DNA from: CANDYO01 sp964627795
GTDB taxonomy: Bacteria > Pseudomonadota > Alphaproteobacteria > Rickettsiales > CANDYO01
Assembly (NCBI GenBank): GCA_964627795.1
Contig: CAZVLF010000003.1
Location: forward strand, 1 to 64,000
DNA: 64,000 nucleotides
Direction: 5' to 3'
The notes beneath the pieces are model-generated. The model saw only the letters and a list, made by a program, of their open reading frames with translations. It was not told where the DNA came from and did not search any database. Of this stretch, positions 56,010 to 64,000 are shown in pieces (position 1 is the stretch's first letter; the number at the start of each line of letters is the position of its first letter). The position numbers and the translations under genes are program-made.

Positions 56010-56817
56010 ATGAATGAATTCTATGAACATGCTTCTACTTACGGTGCACTTAATATTGATGAAAATATAGTGAATAATATTAAATATGCTGAATCAAGTG
56101 TTAATATAGATAATACATTTGCATTTTATGAGATTAACTTTTCTCAAGAAGAAGTTGATGCTTTAGAAAGTTTTAGGCTTAATACAGAAGTTTTGTCACA
56201 ATTTGAAAATATGAGAACAAATTCTACTAGCAACTATAAATCTTTTTTAGAAGATTATTTTGTTAAAATATCTTTAGATGATAGTAAAAATAATATATTA
56301 ACAAACCTGGTTGATAGAATTTTTACTTCTGCGAGTAGTTATAATACAGAAAATGAGATTTCTTTATTATATATTAGAGTTTCTTTTTCAACAGAAAGAG
56401 GATCTAAAGGTTATCCAGGAAGCTAAGCATGGCATATAGATGATATATTTGAGAAAATGCCATCATAGAAATATTATTACTCTTATTGTCCCTCCAACCT
56501 TATTTTACAATGACTTAAATGTTAAAGAAGAAATTTTAAACGGAGACGTAGAGTTATCAGAAATTTTAGCTCTTAAAACTAAATTTAGTTCTTCTTGGGG
56601 TCCAGGGGAGCATCTTATTGATTATTCAAAAGTTGAAAGAGCAGGATTTGGGCAAGGGGCTATTTTTACCCAAGGTGGTGATAAGGCAGCTTTGCATGCT
56701 AGCCCTCGTGAATATGTATTTCAAACCAGAATAACTTTAGTTACAGATAAATGTGATATTTAGGTTGTTGGTAGCTTAAATAGTGACTCTATCAATGATG
56801 ATAGTGAAGAAAGTTAA
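56010..56817 (+). pseudogene. Broken gene with a WHxD-type core
   Basis: Frame 3 from ATG 56010 (MNEFYEHASTYGALN) runs to a TAA at 56424-56426; the same frame then continues AWHIDDIFEKMPS to a TAG. Frame 1 picks up NIITLIVPPTLFYNDLN and continues through FGQGAIFTQGGDKAALHASP and TRITLV to a TAG at 56761-56763, after which VVGSLNSDSI still reads to 56817. Order of motifs (W-H-x-D, then I-T-L, then H-A-S-P, then R-x-T-L) resembles DUF1826-type or Fe(II)/2-oxoglutarate-type double-stranded beta-helix proteins, but family is uncertain. At least a nonsense codon, a frameshift and a possible late nonsense break it. Confidence 0.5.
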
Positions 56818-56915
56818 AATTTAACTATAAAGAAATACTATAAAGTGAATATTTGCTAAGTTTTTTTTAAGAATAATAGCCAAGCTTTATATTATTAAAG
56901 CTTAGCTATTAATAA

Positions 56916-59900
56916 TTATATAGCTATTCCTGCTACACCAAAAAGAGGTTCATCATTGATAATGCCAGCTGCTTTAATTGGCTCAAGATGAGCATAAATT
57001 TCAGGAAAATAAGAAGGCCTAAAATTAATTCCAAGTGGTTCTTCACTTACTTGACTAATGTTAAAAGTTTTAACTTTAGCTATATTTTCTTCCTCACGTT
57101 TTTTAATTTCATTTAATGCAAAATTATATTCTTCTTTTTCTTCGTCTTTGAGAAAATCAATATATTTTAGGTTAAAAAGAGAAAATATTTTTGCTTTAAT
57201 TTCATTTTGCTTAAAAAATTCAAAAGAAATATTTTTTTGAGAAGATTCAGGCTCTAACTTGCTATGATCTATTGATCTTTTAAAAACTTTTGTGCTTGCT
57301 GAATTGGAACTTCCTTGTTGTGGTTCTTTATTTTGCTTCGCTTGGCTGTTTTCTTGCGCTATGTTTTGTTCCGCCTGGATGATTTCTTGCACTATCTTTT
57401 GCTTAGAATAAGTTGTAAATGGAGGTAAATATTTGTAAAATACCCCAAATGGTCCTGCTGGGCTAGCTAATACATGTTGAACAGTATGATATTGTTCAAC
57501 TTCAGTTTCAACAATGGTTGTTTTTTCTTGAGCTGCAAGTTTTGTTTCTAGCTCTTTAATTCTTCGCTCTAAGTACTCTTTTTCTTTTAATAATCCATAG
57601 GACTCATCCTCTTGATTATCATTAGAAGATAAGCTAGAAATTCCTGCTGTTGCTTGAGGAGAAAGAGGGGAGTTTGCTTCAGCTTTTTCTTTTACTAAAG
57701 GTTGTTGTATATTTTTAACAGATGAAGTTTCTGCTGATCGGTTTAGATCAGCATTTTGTTTATTATTCTTCTTTCCTTTTGGTTTATGAACAACTTCTTC
57801 CCATTGTCCTTCTTCAATAGCAGGAGCTTCAGTATTAAGAGGAGTTATACCAGGAATTGCTGCTTCTTTTTTACTGTCAATCGAATCTTCTGTCTTTTCG
57901 ATTACAGAAGAATGAACTATTTCTTCTGCAATATTGGATGTTTGATTGATGGATTCAAGCACTTCTTTAATAAGTTCTTTTATTTCTTTAAATGTTTCAT
58001 CTTTGCTGGAGCTTAAATCTATATTGTTATTGCTTATTAATTTTTGAATTTCTTCGGCATTACTAGTGATAAATTTCTTTTTTTTCTTTGTTTTGCTTAT
58101 ACCTGCAGCGAGCAAAATTCCTATATCTACATTTCTTGTGTAAGCATTTTTAATTTGAAAAAGAAGATTGAAATAATTTGGATGTGATATAGTGAGCTCA
58201 TTACACGTTAAATATAAATAAATAAGCAAAGAAGAATCAAGTTTTTTATATAATAATAATTTATTAGCTATGTTATCTATAAGATCTTTTGCTTTTCTTC
58301 TTCTAAAATTTTAATGGAGGCCAATACTTGAATTGCCTGAGAAGAATTAAAAAGATCAAGTTTATTTATTAAAGTTTCTACATTTGAAATATATATTTTT
58401 ATTAGTCTCTCTAAACACTTACCAAGAAAATTAGAGGCAGTGGCATTAAACTGAAGTTGATTGTTTGAGGTTGTTATACTATTATATAGTTGGTTTAGAA
58501 GATATAGGGTTAGGTAACCTCGATCATTTAAGTGCCTTAAAATTTCATTTTTATTTTCTTCATCCATTACATATAATAAGAAGGTCATTACCCTAATAAT
58601 ATTTATTGCATTATTTTCAAAGCGTTTTTCAGAAAATATTTCATCGGGAGTTTCTGCTAAAGAGTAATGTAACTCAAGAGAATTTAATAAAAAGCTTTCT
58701 AGTTTACTTTTTAAAAAATCTCGTTCAATATTAGAGCTAGTGGTATTTAATAATGAACAAATCATAGTTTGTAATGTTGGATATTCGTTATTGAGTAAAT
58801 AACTAAAAATTTCCTGACTATATTGTTCTCCTCCTCTTAATAATATTAATTGGCCTAAGCTGCCATAATAAGTTGGAGATATATATTGTAAAGCTCCTGT
58901 TTCAAGTAAGGCTATTCCTGCTCTTGTATTTCCTCTACTGGCTGATTTTCCAAGAAGATTAACTAAGTTAAGTGATAAAGTATATTTTTCATGAAATTCT
59001 TCTTTTGAGCAAACTTGTATATTTGCTAATCTTCCAGTTTTTCCTAATATAAGCTTAAAATTAACATTTATACCAAATCTAATTGCTAGCTCGCTAACTA
59101 AAATAGGATCAAATCCTTCAAAAGAAGAAGTCAAGGAATTTCTTTGTTTGAGTCTTAAAAATAGGCTTAAGGGAATTCCCTCTATATGTTTATCCATAGT
59201 ACGTAAAAAGGATAATTGATATGAAGAAAGGCTAAAAAGCATTTCATTAAGAATATTTGTGTTTATATACATATGTGCGATTCGAGTTAAAATTATAATT
59301 AAACTATTAATAGAAAATTTTATCAGGTTATTAACAATTTCAGATAAAATATAATTTTTTACTACTTGATTTATTTCATTATTACTTTGAATAAGAACAA
59401 GGTTACTTCCCAAATGCTTTTTATCATTAATTATACTCTTGTGCTCCTTAGAAATTGAAGGATGCTCACCTTCAGCTCCAGCAGTAATGCTTAATAATTC
59501 TCTATATGCAGATTCAGCACCTACTAGACGTTGATTTAATCTTTCAATAGATGTTTCGCCATGGAGGTTTAAAATGTTAACAATATTAAACAATTTTGCA
59601 AGAGGATTGTCTCTAATCAATTCAAGTGCACTATCAATTTCTTTTAAAAAAAACTCCTCATCTTCTTCAGGCGGAGAGGTTGGAACTTCTATGCTATATC
59701 CTAAATCTTCAAAAGTTAAAGGAAGTGTTGAGCGTGCTGATCCAGCAAATTGATGTACCAAAGAAAGCCCATCGTTGTGCTCTTTAATTTTAGCTTCAAT
59801 ATCATAGTGTCTAACTATTTGTTGAGTGATTCTATATAATTTTTCTTGAGTTAAATCTGAATCATCAGGGTTTACATGATTTATTCCAGTATGAAGATGG

Positions 59901-60055
59901 CGATTAACTATATGAACAATTTGCTGGCTAAATGATAAGGTTTGTGATGAGGTTGTAGTTGTTTTTTGCTTAGGGTTTTTATTCTTTTTATCTTTTCCTT
60001 TTTTACCCCTTTTATTTTCCTTGTAAAAATATTTAAATCACGAGGGACTTATCAT
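56916..60055 (-). pseudogene. Large broken gene, about 1,040 codons
   Basis: Two long ORFs read as one gene. The C-terminal half (56916-58229; 437 codons from a TTG) is Lys/Glu-rich with a coiled coil (ERRIKELETKLAAQEK). The N-terminal half (58277-59761; 494 codons, also from a TTG) is helical and Leu-rich. Its frame ends EEEKQKIL-stop at 58277, but one extra A in the AAAA run near 58288 continues it as DLIDNIANKLLLYKKLDSSL into the second half. Upstream of 59761 the frame runs open back to a TGA at 60038-60040, and an in-frame ATG sits five codons before that (60055). Restored, it would be one protein. I recognise no family; a degraded host-interaction protein is a guess. Confidence 0.55.
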
Positions 60056-60120
60056 ATTAGAGTTGAATTTTCAGCATGAAAATTAACTAAAATAAATTTT
60101 ATTTATTAAGTTAATAAGGC

Positions 60121-60957
60121 TTAAATAGAAAAAATATGATTGGTCAAATCAATAAGGTTTGCCGCTTTTCTACCAAAAGGAGATAGTTCGTTAAGTGAAT
60201 CTTTTACTAACTTAGAAATTTCAATTTTTGTTTGTTCTGCACCGATTGACTTAACAATGTTATTATTGGTGAGAGTTTTATTTTCGGCTAAGTCCTCTAA
60301 ATCGTCAGCAAATTGAAATGCAAGGCCAAAATTCTCTCCAAATTTAGATAAATTTTTAATTTCTTCGGGTGTTGCCATTCCCATTTTTGCACCCATAATG
60401 CAGGCAGATATAAATAAGCGTGCTGTTTTCATCCAGTGCATTTTAATTATTTGATCCTTGCTAGGAACTATTTCTCTTTCATAAATTAGATCTTCCATTT
60501 GCCCACCAGCCATTCCAGCATAGCCAATATTTTGGGCAAGTATATTAGCAAGTTCGCACCTTACGGTTGGATTGGGGTGAGAGGCAGGGTCAGTTATAAG
60601 TTCAAATGCTAAAGTTAGAAGGGAGTCTCCTGCAAGAATAGCAGTTGCTTCATTAAATTGTTTATGGCAGCTGGGCTTTCCGCGGCGCATATCGTCATTA
60701 TCCATGGCTGGTAAGTCATCATGAATTAAAGAATAACTATGAATAATTTCAATAGAGGCGGCGACTCTTAATGAATGTTGACGATTTACATTAAAAATAT
60801 CAGCTGTTGAAATAAGTATAAATGGACGAAGATGCTTTCCTGCTGATAAAGCGCTATAACGCATTGCTTCAGTTAATTTGCAATTATTAGCAGGAAGAAG
60901 ATCAGAAATTTGTTTTTGAACTAATTGACTAATCTCACTAAGAATAGATGTGACCAT
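60121..60957 (-). CDS. ispA: Farnesyl diphosphate synthase-type polyprenyl synthetase
   Basis: Head-to-tail prenyl transferase making farnesyl (or geranyl) diphosphate, precursor of the bactoprenol and ubiquinone chains. First Asp-rich motif is HDDLPAMDNDDMRRGKPSCH (DDxxxxD type, typical of short-chain IspA), second is FADDLEDL. KHLRPFIL and the GGQMEDL region fit the family. At 278 residues it is slightly short, with the C-terminus ending in LTNHIFSI. The gene starts directly at the BON-gene stop (TAG then ATG), so they are cotranscribed. Confidence 0.93.
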   Translation of the reverse strand: MVTSILSEISQLVQKQISDLLPANNCKLTEAMRYSALSAGKHLRPFILISTADIFNVNRQHSLRVAASIEIIHSYSLIHDDLPAMDNDDMRRGKPSCHKQFNEATAILAGDSLLTLAFELITDPASHPNPTVRCELANILAQNIGYAGMAGGQMEDLIYEREIVPSKDQIIKMHWMKTARLFISACIMGAKMGMATPEEIKNLSKFGENFGLAFQFADDLEDLAENKTLTNNNIVKSIGAEQTKIEISKLVKDSLNELSPFGRKAANLIDLTNHIFSI

Positions 60958-61683
60958 CTAATCATCTTCTCCGATTTCAATCTCATGCTTGGATTCATCA
61001 TCAAATTCTTCCCTATTAGCAGGCTTTGAAGCAGAAGTTTTAGGCTTTTCTTCAGTAATATTATCATTTTTTTTATCACTAGAATCTAATTTTGCTTCTT
61101 GTTTTTTTACTTTTACATAACTTACAACTTTAACTACGCCTTTCACACTTTCAGCTTCATTTATTACTGCTGCAATTTCTGTCTCTGTTCTTGCAATACC
61201 CATTAAGTAAACAACTCCTTCAATGGTTTCTACATTATAGTTAAGTGATCTTATATCTTGATTCGCAAAAAACTTACCTTTAACTTTTGTGGTTATCCAA
61301 GTATCTTTACTGTAAGTGGAGATTCCGTATGTTTTTCCGTTTGCCACTTTTATTTCGTTCATAACTTCTTTAACACCAGGCTGATCCCATACTATTTTAA
61401 CTATTTCAAGACGATCTTCGCGTGAATCAGCTGTACCAGTTAGTAATACTCTCCCTTCAGAAACTTCAACGGAAATATCAGTCATTATTCCTTTTATTTT
61501 TTTGTTATTTTTCAAAAATGCTGCTTTAATTTTGTTCCAAATTGTTGAATCATCTATTACATTCCCAACACTTTTTTCTTTTGATAAAGTTGCTCCTGTT
61601 CCTGCGACTCCAGCAAACATTAGCTCTGGGCCACAGCCAGATAAAGCTAAGCAGGTTACAGATAATAACAAAATTTTGCGCAT
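60958..61683 (-). CDS. BON-domain lipoprotein
   Basis: Outer-membrane or periplasmic lipoprotein. The lipobox LSGC lies at residues 14-17 after a short hydrophobic signal (MRKILLLSVTCLALSGC). Two BON domains follow: WNKIKAAFLKNNKKIKGIMTDI...VLLTGTADSREDRLEIV and WITTKVKGKFFANQDIRSL...VVYLMGIARTETEIAAV, the arrangement of OsmY and DolP/YraP. A charged, low-complexity tail (about residues 195-241) with Lys/Asp/Glu is extra. BON proteins bind lipid and guard envelope integrity. ispA follows with no gap. Confidence 0.88.
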   Translation of the reverse strand: MRKILLLSVTCLALSGCGPELMFAGVAGTGATLSKEKSVGNVIDDSTIWNKIKAAFLKNNKKIKGIMTDISVEVSEGRVLLTGTADSREDRLEIVKIVWDQPGVKEVMNEIKVANGKTYGISTYSKDTWITTKVKGKFFANQDIRSLNYNVETIEGVVYLMGIARTETEIAAVINEAESVKGVVKVVSYVKVKKQEAKLDSSDKKNDNITEEKPKTSASKPANREEFDDESKHEIEIGEDD

Positions 61684-61964
61684 AATAAATTACCTTATTT
61701 TAATCTTAAAAATTTTCTTAGATTATAGAGGTTTACTTTTAAAAAACAAGTTTTTCCTTATTTTTGACCACTTTTAAAATAAATTTATTACATAAAGCTA
61801 TTGCATATTTTTCTTTGAAGTTTCTAGCTATTAATTTTCCTAAAGTATATTTAGTATTCTTCACTACACAATATGGAAAAAAAACTAAATTTAGTTTTTC
61901 TTGTCAATTTGAAGTATTCCATCTAGCTTTATTAACTAATATTAAATAATTTAAAGCTCTTAAT

Positions 61965-62465
61965 ATGAATATACAAGCGATAGAATATAAGCAAACTGTT
62001 TCTTCTTAAATAGCAGATTTTTGCGCTGATAAAGATAATTTTAGCATAAATGAATTTTATACTAGACATATATTACGTATTAAAAAAAATTTATCTAACA
62101 GTTTAAAATTCCCTTTGCTGATATTATAACTAATGCTGAGTCATGCAAAGCTAAATATAAAGACGGTTTCATTAACAATTTACCTGAATATCAAGAAATT
62201 AGTGTGTCAGATATTCAAGCATTTCTTAAAGCTAAAATTAGAATTAGCAATATCCTTAATATTGACGGGCAAGTTATTCAATTAAACTTGCGCGAAAAGC
62301 AATGTTTAGAGTTAATAGATAAAGGATATTAAGAGAAAACAATTTGCAAAGAATGCTTCTTTCGCCTAGAACGATTGAAAGTCATATTAACAATATCAAA
62401 CAAAAAATCGGCGTTAATTATAAACTTGATTTGATAAGGTTTTATCTTCAGTTTATTCTAAGCTA
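61965..62465 (+). pseudogene. Dead LuxR-type regulator
   Basis: In a gap of about 860 bp (61684-62547) that has no intact gene. From ATG 61965 the frame reads MNIQAIEYKQTVSS-stop-IADFCADKDNFSINEFYTR, jumps frame near 62127 to ADIITNAESCKAKYK and VIQLNLREKQCLELIDKGY-stop, and jumps again to MLLSPRTIESHINNIKQKI, GVNYKLDLIRFYLQF. The last parts are a LuxR/NarL helix-turn-helix (LREKxCLELIDKGY ... LSPRTIESHINNIKxK). At least one nonsense codon and two frameshifts show it is dead. 61684-61964 holds nothing visible. Confidence 0.7.
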
Positions 62466-62547
62466 AATACTTACATTAAAATTTATATCAAAAGCATTGA
62501 GTTAAAACTGTGATTTAGCTATAATTAAAAGAAAAAATTGAACTACA

Positions 62548-62838
62548 ATGAAAAAATCCGATCTTACTATTTTATTAATGCAAAAATTTCCGTTTTTTAA
62601 AAAGAAACAACTTGAAGAGGTAGTGGAAATTATATTGTCCAAAATTTCTGATGGCTTAAAAAAAGGAGATAGAACTGAAATAAGAGGATTTGGTTCCTTT
62701 ACTACCAGAACAAGAAAGGTTCAACTTACTTTTCCTGACCAAGAAAATAAAAGTGATATTAAGCTAGTTGATAAAAAAACTATATATTTTAGAATGGGCA
62801 AAGAATATTTTGATGCTCTTAATATAGATGATGTTTAA
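62548..62838 (+). CDS. HU/IHF-family DNA-binding protein, IHF-beta-like
   Basis: Small DNA-bending protein. MKKSDLTILLMQKFPFFKKKQLEEVVEIIL is the dimerisation helix pair, IRGFGSFTTRTRK is the family signature leading into the DNA-binding arm, and KTIYFRMGKEYFDALN ends the fold. Length 96 fits. The ERGFGSF-type signature and IHF-like helices suggest the IHF beta subunit (ihfB), but HU is possible. It ends inside the first codons of yraN (11-nt overlap). Confidence 0.9.
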   Translation: MKKSDLTILLMQKFPFFKKKQLEEVVEIILSKISDGLKKGDRTEIRGFGSFTTRTRKVQLTFPDQENKSDIKLVDKKTIYFRMGKEYFDALNIDDV

Positions 62839-63184
62839 AAATAAAAAACTATTAAGTTATTATTTTGGCTTTTTTGCAGAGATATATTCTTCTATCTATT
62901 TAAGGATTCTTTTTTATAATATTTTAAAAAGACGCTATAAAACTCCATTTGGTGAAATTGATCTCATTGCTAAAAAAAGTAATCAGATTATTTTTATAGA
63001 AATAAAAGCTAGAACTGATATTAGTTTAATGGATTTTATCAGTAAAAAACAACAATCTAGAATTAATAAAGCAGCTGAATATTTCCTAGTTAGAAATAAA
63101 AAATATAATAACTGCTTGGTGAGATTTGATGCTATTTTTATTAATAAATACTTATATTTAAAACATATAAAAAACTATTGGTAG
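62828..63184 (+). CDS. yraN: UPF0102/YraN-family endonuclease-like protein
   Basis: Predicted small nuclease with a PD-(D/E)xK-like core whose role is not settled. The motifs RRYKTPFGEIDLIAKKSNQIIFIEIKARTD (Glu and Asp with ExK) and RINKAAEYFLVRN are those of YraN. At 118 residues it has normal length, with a hydrophobic leader before the core. It overlaps the IHF-like gene. A start one codon later (62831) is equally possible. Confidence 0.9.
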   Translation: MMFKNKKLLSYYFGFFAEIYSSIYLRILFYNILKRRYKTPFGEIDLIAKKSNQIIFIEIKARTDISLMDFISKKQQSRINKAAEYFLVRNKKYNNCLVRFDAIFINKYLYLKHIKNYW

Positions 63185-64000
63185 TTAGGTTAACTCAAGA
63201 TATTCTTGAGACTGCATTTCATGAAGCCTAGATGCAGTTCTTTTAAATTCATAGCTCCATTTACCTTTAGTGTAAATTAAATCAATAGGAACTGTTGCGC
63301 TACATATAAGTATTTTTTTAAAGTCATAAATTGTGTCAATTAAGGTTATAAGTCTTTTAGCTTCATTATGTTCTTCGTCCGATAATTGAGGGATTTCGGC
63401 TAAAATTATAACATTAAATCTTTCACATATAGCAATATAATCAGCCGCACTTAGCGGTGAACGGCATAATTGATTAAATGTAAATACAGCGCAGTCCATT
63501 CCTGTAATGGGGCATAGTAATTCATGGGAATTGATATCTAGGAGTAAATTTTTAGGAGTGGCATTATTTGTTAATTTTAAGAAACTATCAAAAACAAATT
63601 TTTGCGAATCCATTTCTTCGTTATATAAGTAATATGTAGTTTCAACAGACTTCAGTTTATCTTTGCGATAATCATGCGTGGAATTTATTTTAACAATATT
63701 AAGTTTTTCTTCCATTAGACTGATAAAAGGAATAAAAGAATCTCTTTGGAGGCCGTCTTTATATAATTCATTAGGCGCAAAATTAGAAGTGAAAATTAAT
63801 ATTACGCCTAGATTAACCATTTCTCTAAATAGCTTTCCCACTATCATTGCATCTGCAATATCGGTTATTTCAAGCTCATCGATATAAAGAACCTTATATT
63901 TTTTTGCAATATATTTTGCTGCAAAAAGAAGAGGATCGATCTTTTTATTAGACTTAGAATTTTTTAATTTGTGTAAATATTGATGGATTTCAAGCATAAA
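63185..64000 (-). CDS. zapE: ZapE/AFG1-family ATPase, partial
   Basis: 3' part of an AFG1-like P-loop ATPase (ZapE in bacteria, linked to cell division and envelope homeostasis). Visible are the ATPase Walker B LYIDELEITDIADAMIVGKLF, the sensor region VILIFTSNFAPNELYKDGLQRDSFIPFI and the C-terminal FNQLCRSPLSAADYIAICERFNVIILAEIPQLS. The first Met at 63997 (MLEIHQYLHK) is internal: in homologues it follows the HFHEF motif, and the codon before it (Phe) is in frame. The Walker A region and start lie beyond the right edge. Confidence 0.93.
   Translation of the reverse strand, partial: FMLEIHQYLHKLKNSKSNKKIDPLLFAAKYIAKKYKVLYIDELEITDIADAMIVGKLFREMVNLGVILIFTSNFAPNELYKDGLQRDSFIPFISLMEEKLNIVKINSTHDYRKDKLKSVETTYYLYNEEMDSQKFVFDSFLKLTNNATPKNLLLDINSHELLCPITGMDCAVFTFNQLCRSPLSAADYIAICERFNVIILAEIPQLSDEEHNEAKRLITLIDTIYDFKKILICSATVPIDLIYTKGKWSYEFKRTASRLHEMQSQEYLELT

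Noticed and set aside
60038..60040. UGA as a sense codon (in-frame TGA near the start of the 3.1-kb gene)
   Set aside because: TGA is the normal stop of nuoC and nuoD, and Trp is written TGG throughout, so recoding is not supported; a nonsense mutation fits better.
61764..61949. 61-residue ORF upstream of the LuxR remnant
   Set aside because: No start context, biased AT-rich composition and no similarity; probably noise.

Overview
The window is AT-rich DNA from an alphaproteobacterium, and everything points to an obligate intracellular member of the order Rickettsiales. It has a rickettsial-type ATP/ADP translocase (tlc), a nuoABCDE block, rpsB-tsf, hflK-hflC-degP, pccA, ComEC, two ankyrin-repeat proteins, and several decaying genes. 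A methyl-accepting chemotaxis protein suggests one of the lineages that keeps motility genes (for example Midichloriaceae-like symbionts of protists) rather than Rickettsia itself. The lineage is inference; no rRNA gene lies in the window.

Layout. 0.2-3.2 kb: ccmB, ccmA and the chemoreceptor (minus strand). 3.3-5.2 kb: the rpsB-tsf operon with a clear terminator. 5.5-8.7 kb: nuoABCDE with overlapping genes. 8.9-14.4 kb: accessory region with a large ankyrin protein, a ten-codon gene stub, a dead IS5-type transposase, a start-less ORF and a 473-residue orphan. 14.5-31.2 kb: mainly housekeeping (trpS-gshB, brnQ, murE, tlc, rnhB, cmk, slt, fabH, ychF, pth, pccA) plus a second ankyrin protein and two orphans. 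31.4-37.0 kb: tRNA-Pro followed by the most unusual block, a membrane-anchored coiled-coil protein with a perfect IQ (calmodulin-binding) motif and three tandem paralogues built on a repeat of about 28 residues. 37.1-54 kb: ubiE-ubiB, hinT, an M23 peptidase, comEC, tRNA with CAT anticodon, tkt, infC, thrS, an ABC protein and hflK-hflC-degP. 54.2-62.5 kb: mrp, then a graveyard with a frameshifted small membrane protein, a broken gene with a WHxD-type core, a 3.1 kb broken gene, ispA, a BON lipoprotein and a dead LuxR-type regulator. 62.5-64 kb: an IHF/HU protein, yraN and a partial zapE/AFG1.

Functionally, the conserved genes cover respiration (nuo, cytochrome c maturation, ubiquinone synthesis), translation, murein synthesis and turnover, membrane protein quality control and host ATP import. 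The accessory genes look like host-interaction factors (ankyrin, IQ motif, surface-like repeats) in different states of expansion or decay. A palindromic repeat of about 140 bp, related to CGTCATTCTGAG-type bacterial dispersed repeats, occurs at three intergenic sites. Several genes are broken by single-base losses in A runs, as expected in a small AT-rich genome.
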